From: Promethearchaeota archaeon
GTDB taxonomy: Archaea > Asgardarchaeota > Lokiarchaeia > Sigynarchaeales > SOKP01
Assembly: GCA_014729315.1 (NCBI GenBank)
Contig: WJKD01000194.1
Span: 1-6,072, forward strand
DNA: 6,072 nt
Reading direction: 5' to 3'
Part shown: one piece after another, positions 6,062 through 6,072 of the stretch
Numbering within the stretch: the first letter of the stretch is position 1
Layout of the letters: each line of letters starts with the position of its first letter
Position numbers and translations under genes: made by a program
The notes under the pieces: model-generated
Databases searched by the model: none
Told to the model about the DNA's origin: nothing
Seen by the model: the letters and a program-made list of their open reading frames with translations, nothing else

Positions 6062-6072
6062 GTTTATTTCTA

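Noticed and set aside
6024..6072. Possible start of a new + strand gene running off the right edge (ATG 6024, 16 codons open)
   Set aside because: No ribosome site precedes it, the visible part is too short to judge, and the same bases are explained by inverted repeats. Sequence beyond the window would settle it.

Overview
The window has two compositional parts. Its left edge holds the 3' end of a sigma-54-dependent (NtrC/NtrX-type) transcriptional activator with balanced base composition (hand counts of two 60-base rows give 45% and 55% G+C). Everything from about position 450 rightwards is strongly AT-rich (23% in row 1501-1560, 30% in row 5161-5220), except a short coding-like stretch at about 4823-5041 (45-47% over rows 4921-5040). 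The host is a diderm (Gram-negative-type) bacterium, because the window encodes a lipoprotein, Sec-exported proteins and an enhancer-binding regulator. The lipoprotein's mature start (Cys-Asp-Lys-Asn-Pro-Val) resembles those common in the FCB group (Calditrichota, KSB1, Ignavibacteria and relatives). That is a tentative lineage guess, and another AT-rich lineage such as a Desulfobacterota member cannot be excluded.

Layout, all on the + strand: (1) 1-374, C-terminus of the sigma-54 activator, followed by a 14-bp hairpin (412-446) that may end its transcript. (2) 375-724, an AT-rich gap with no gene. (3) 725-1117, a small predicted lipoprotein. (4) 1234-2637 and 2693-4408, two Sec-exported proteins of 467 and 571 residues. 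They share an N-terminal Phe-Gly-Glu-Phe-Lys-Leu small beta-barrel-like module and a second conserved block, but have unrelated C-terminal halves. They are 55 bp apart with no terminator between them and are probably co-transcribed. (5) 4409-4822, a noncoding gap containing a REP-like imperfect palindrome. (6) 4892-5041, a 49-codon ORF, possibly the surviving 3' end of a larger gene, ending 16 bp before (7) 5058-5804, a cytoplasmic protein with an N-terminal zinc ribbon and two further conserved-looking domains. (8) 5805-6072, a 3' flank ending in two mutually exclusive hairpins.

No gene here has a function I can name beyond the regulator. The best-supported reading is an accessory, possibly laterally acquired block of envelope-directed proteins (one lipoprotein and two exported paralogs) beside a separate zinc-ribbon gene unit. 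The most interesting features are the exported paralog pair with swapped C-termini, the higher-GC coding remnant upstream of the zinc-ribbon gene, and the palindromic elements in the gaps. No mobile-element gene, tRNA, rRNA or CRISPR array was seen.
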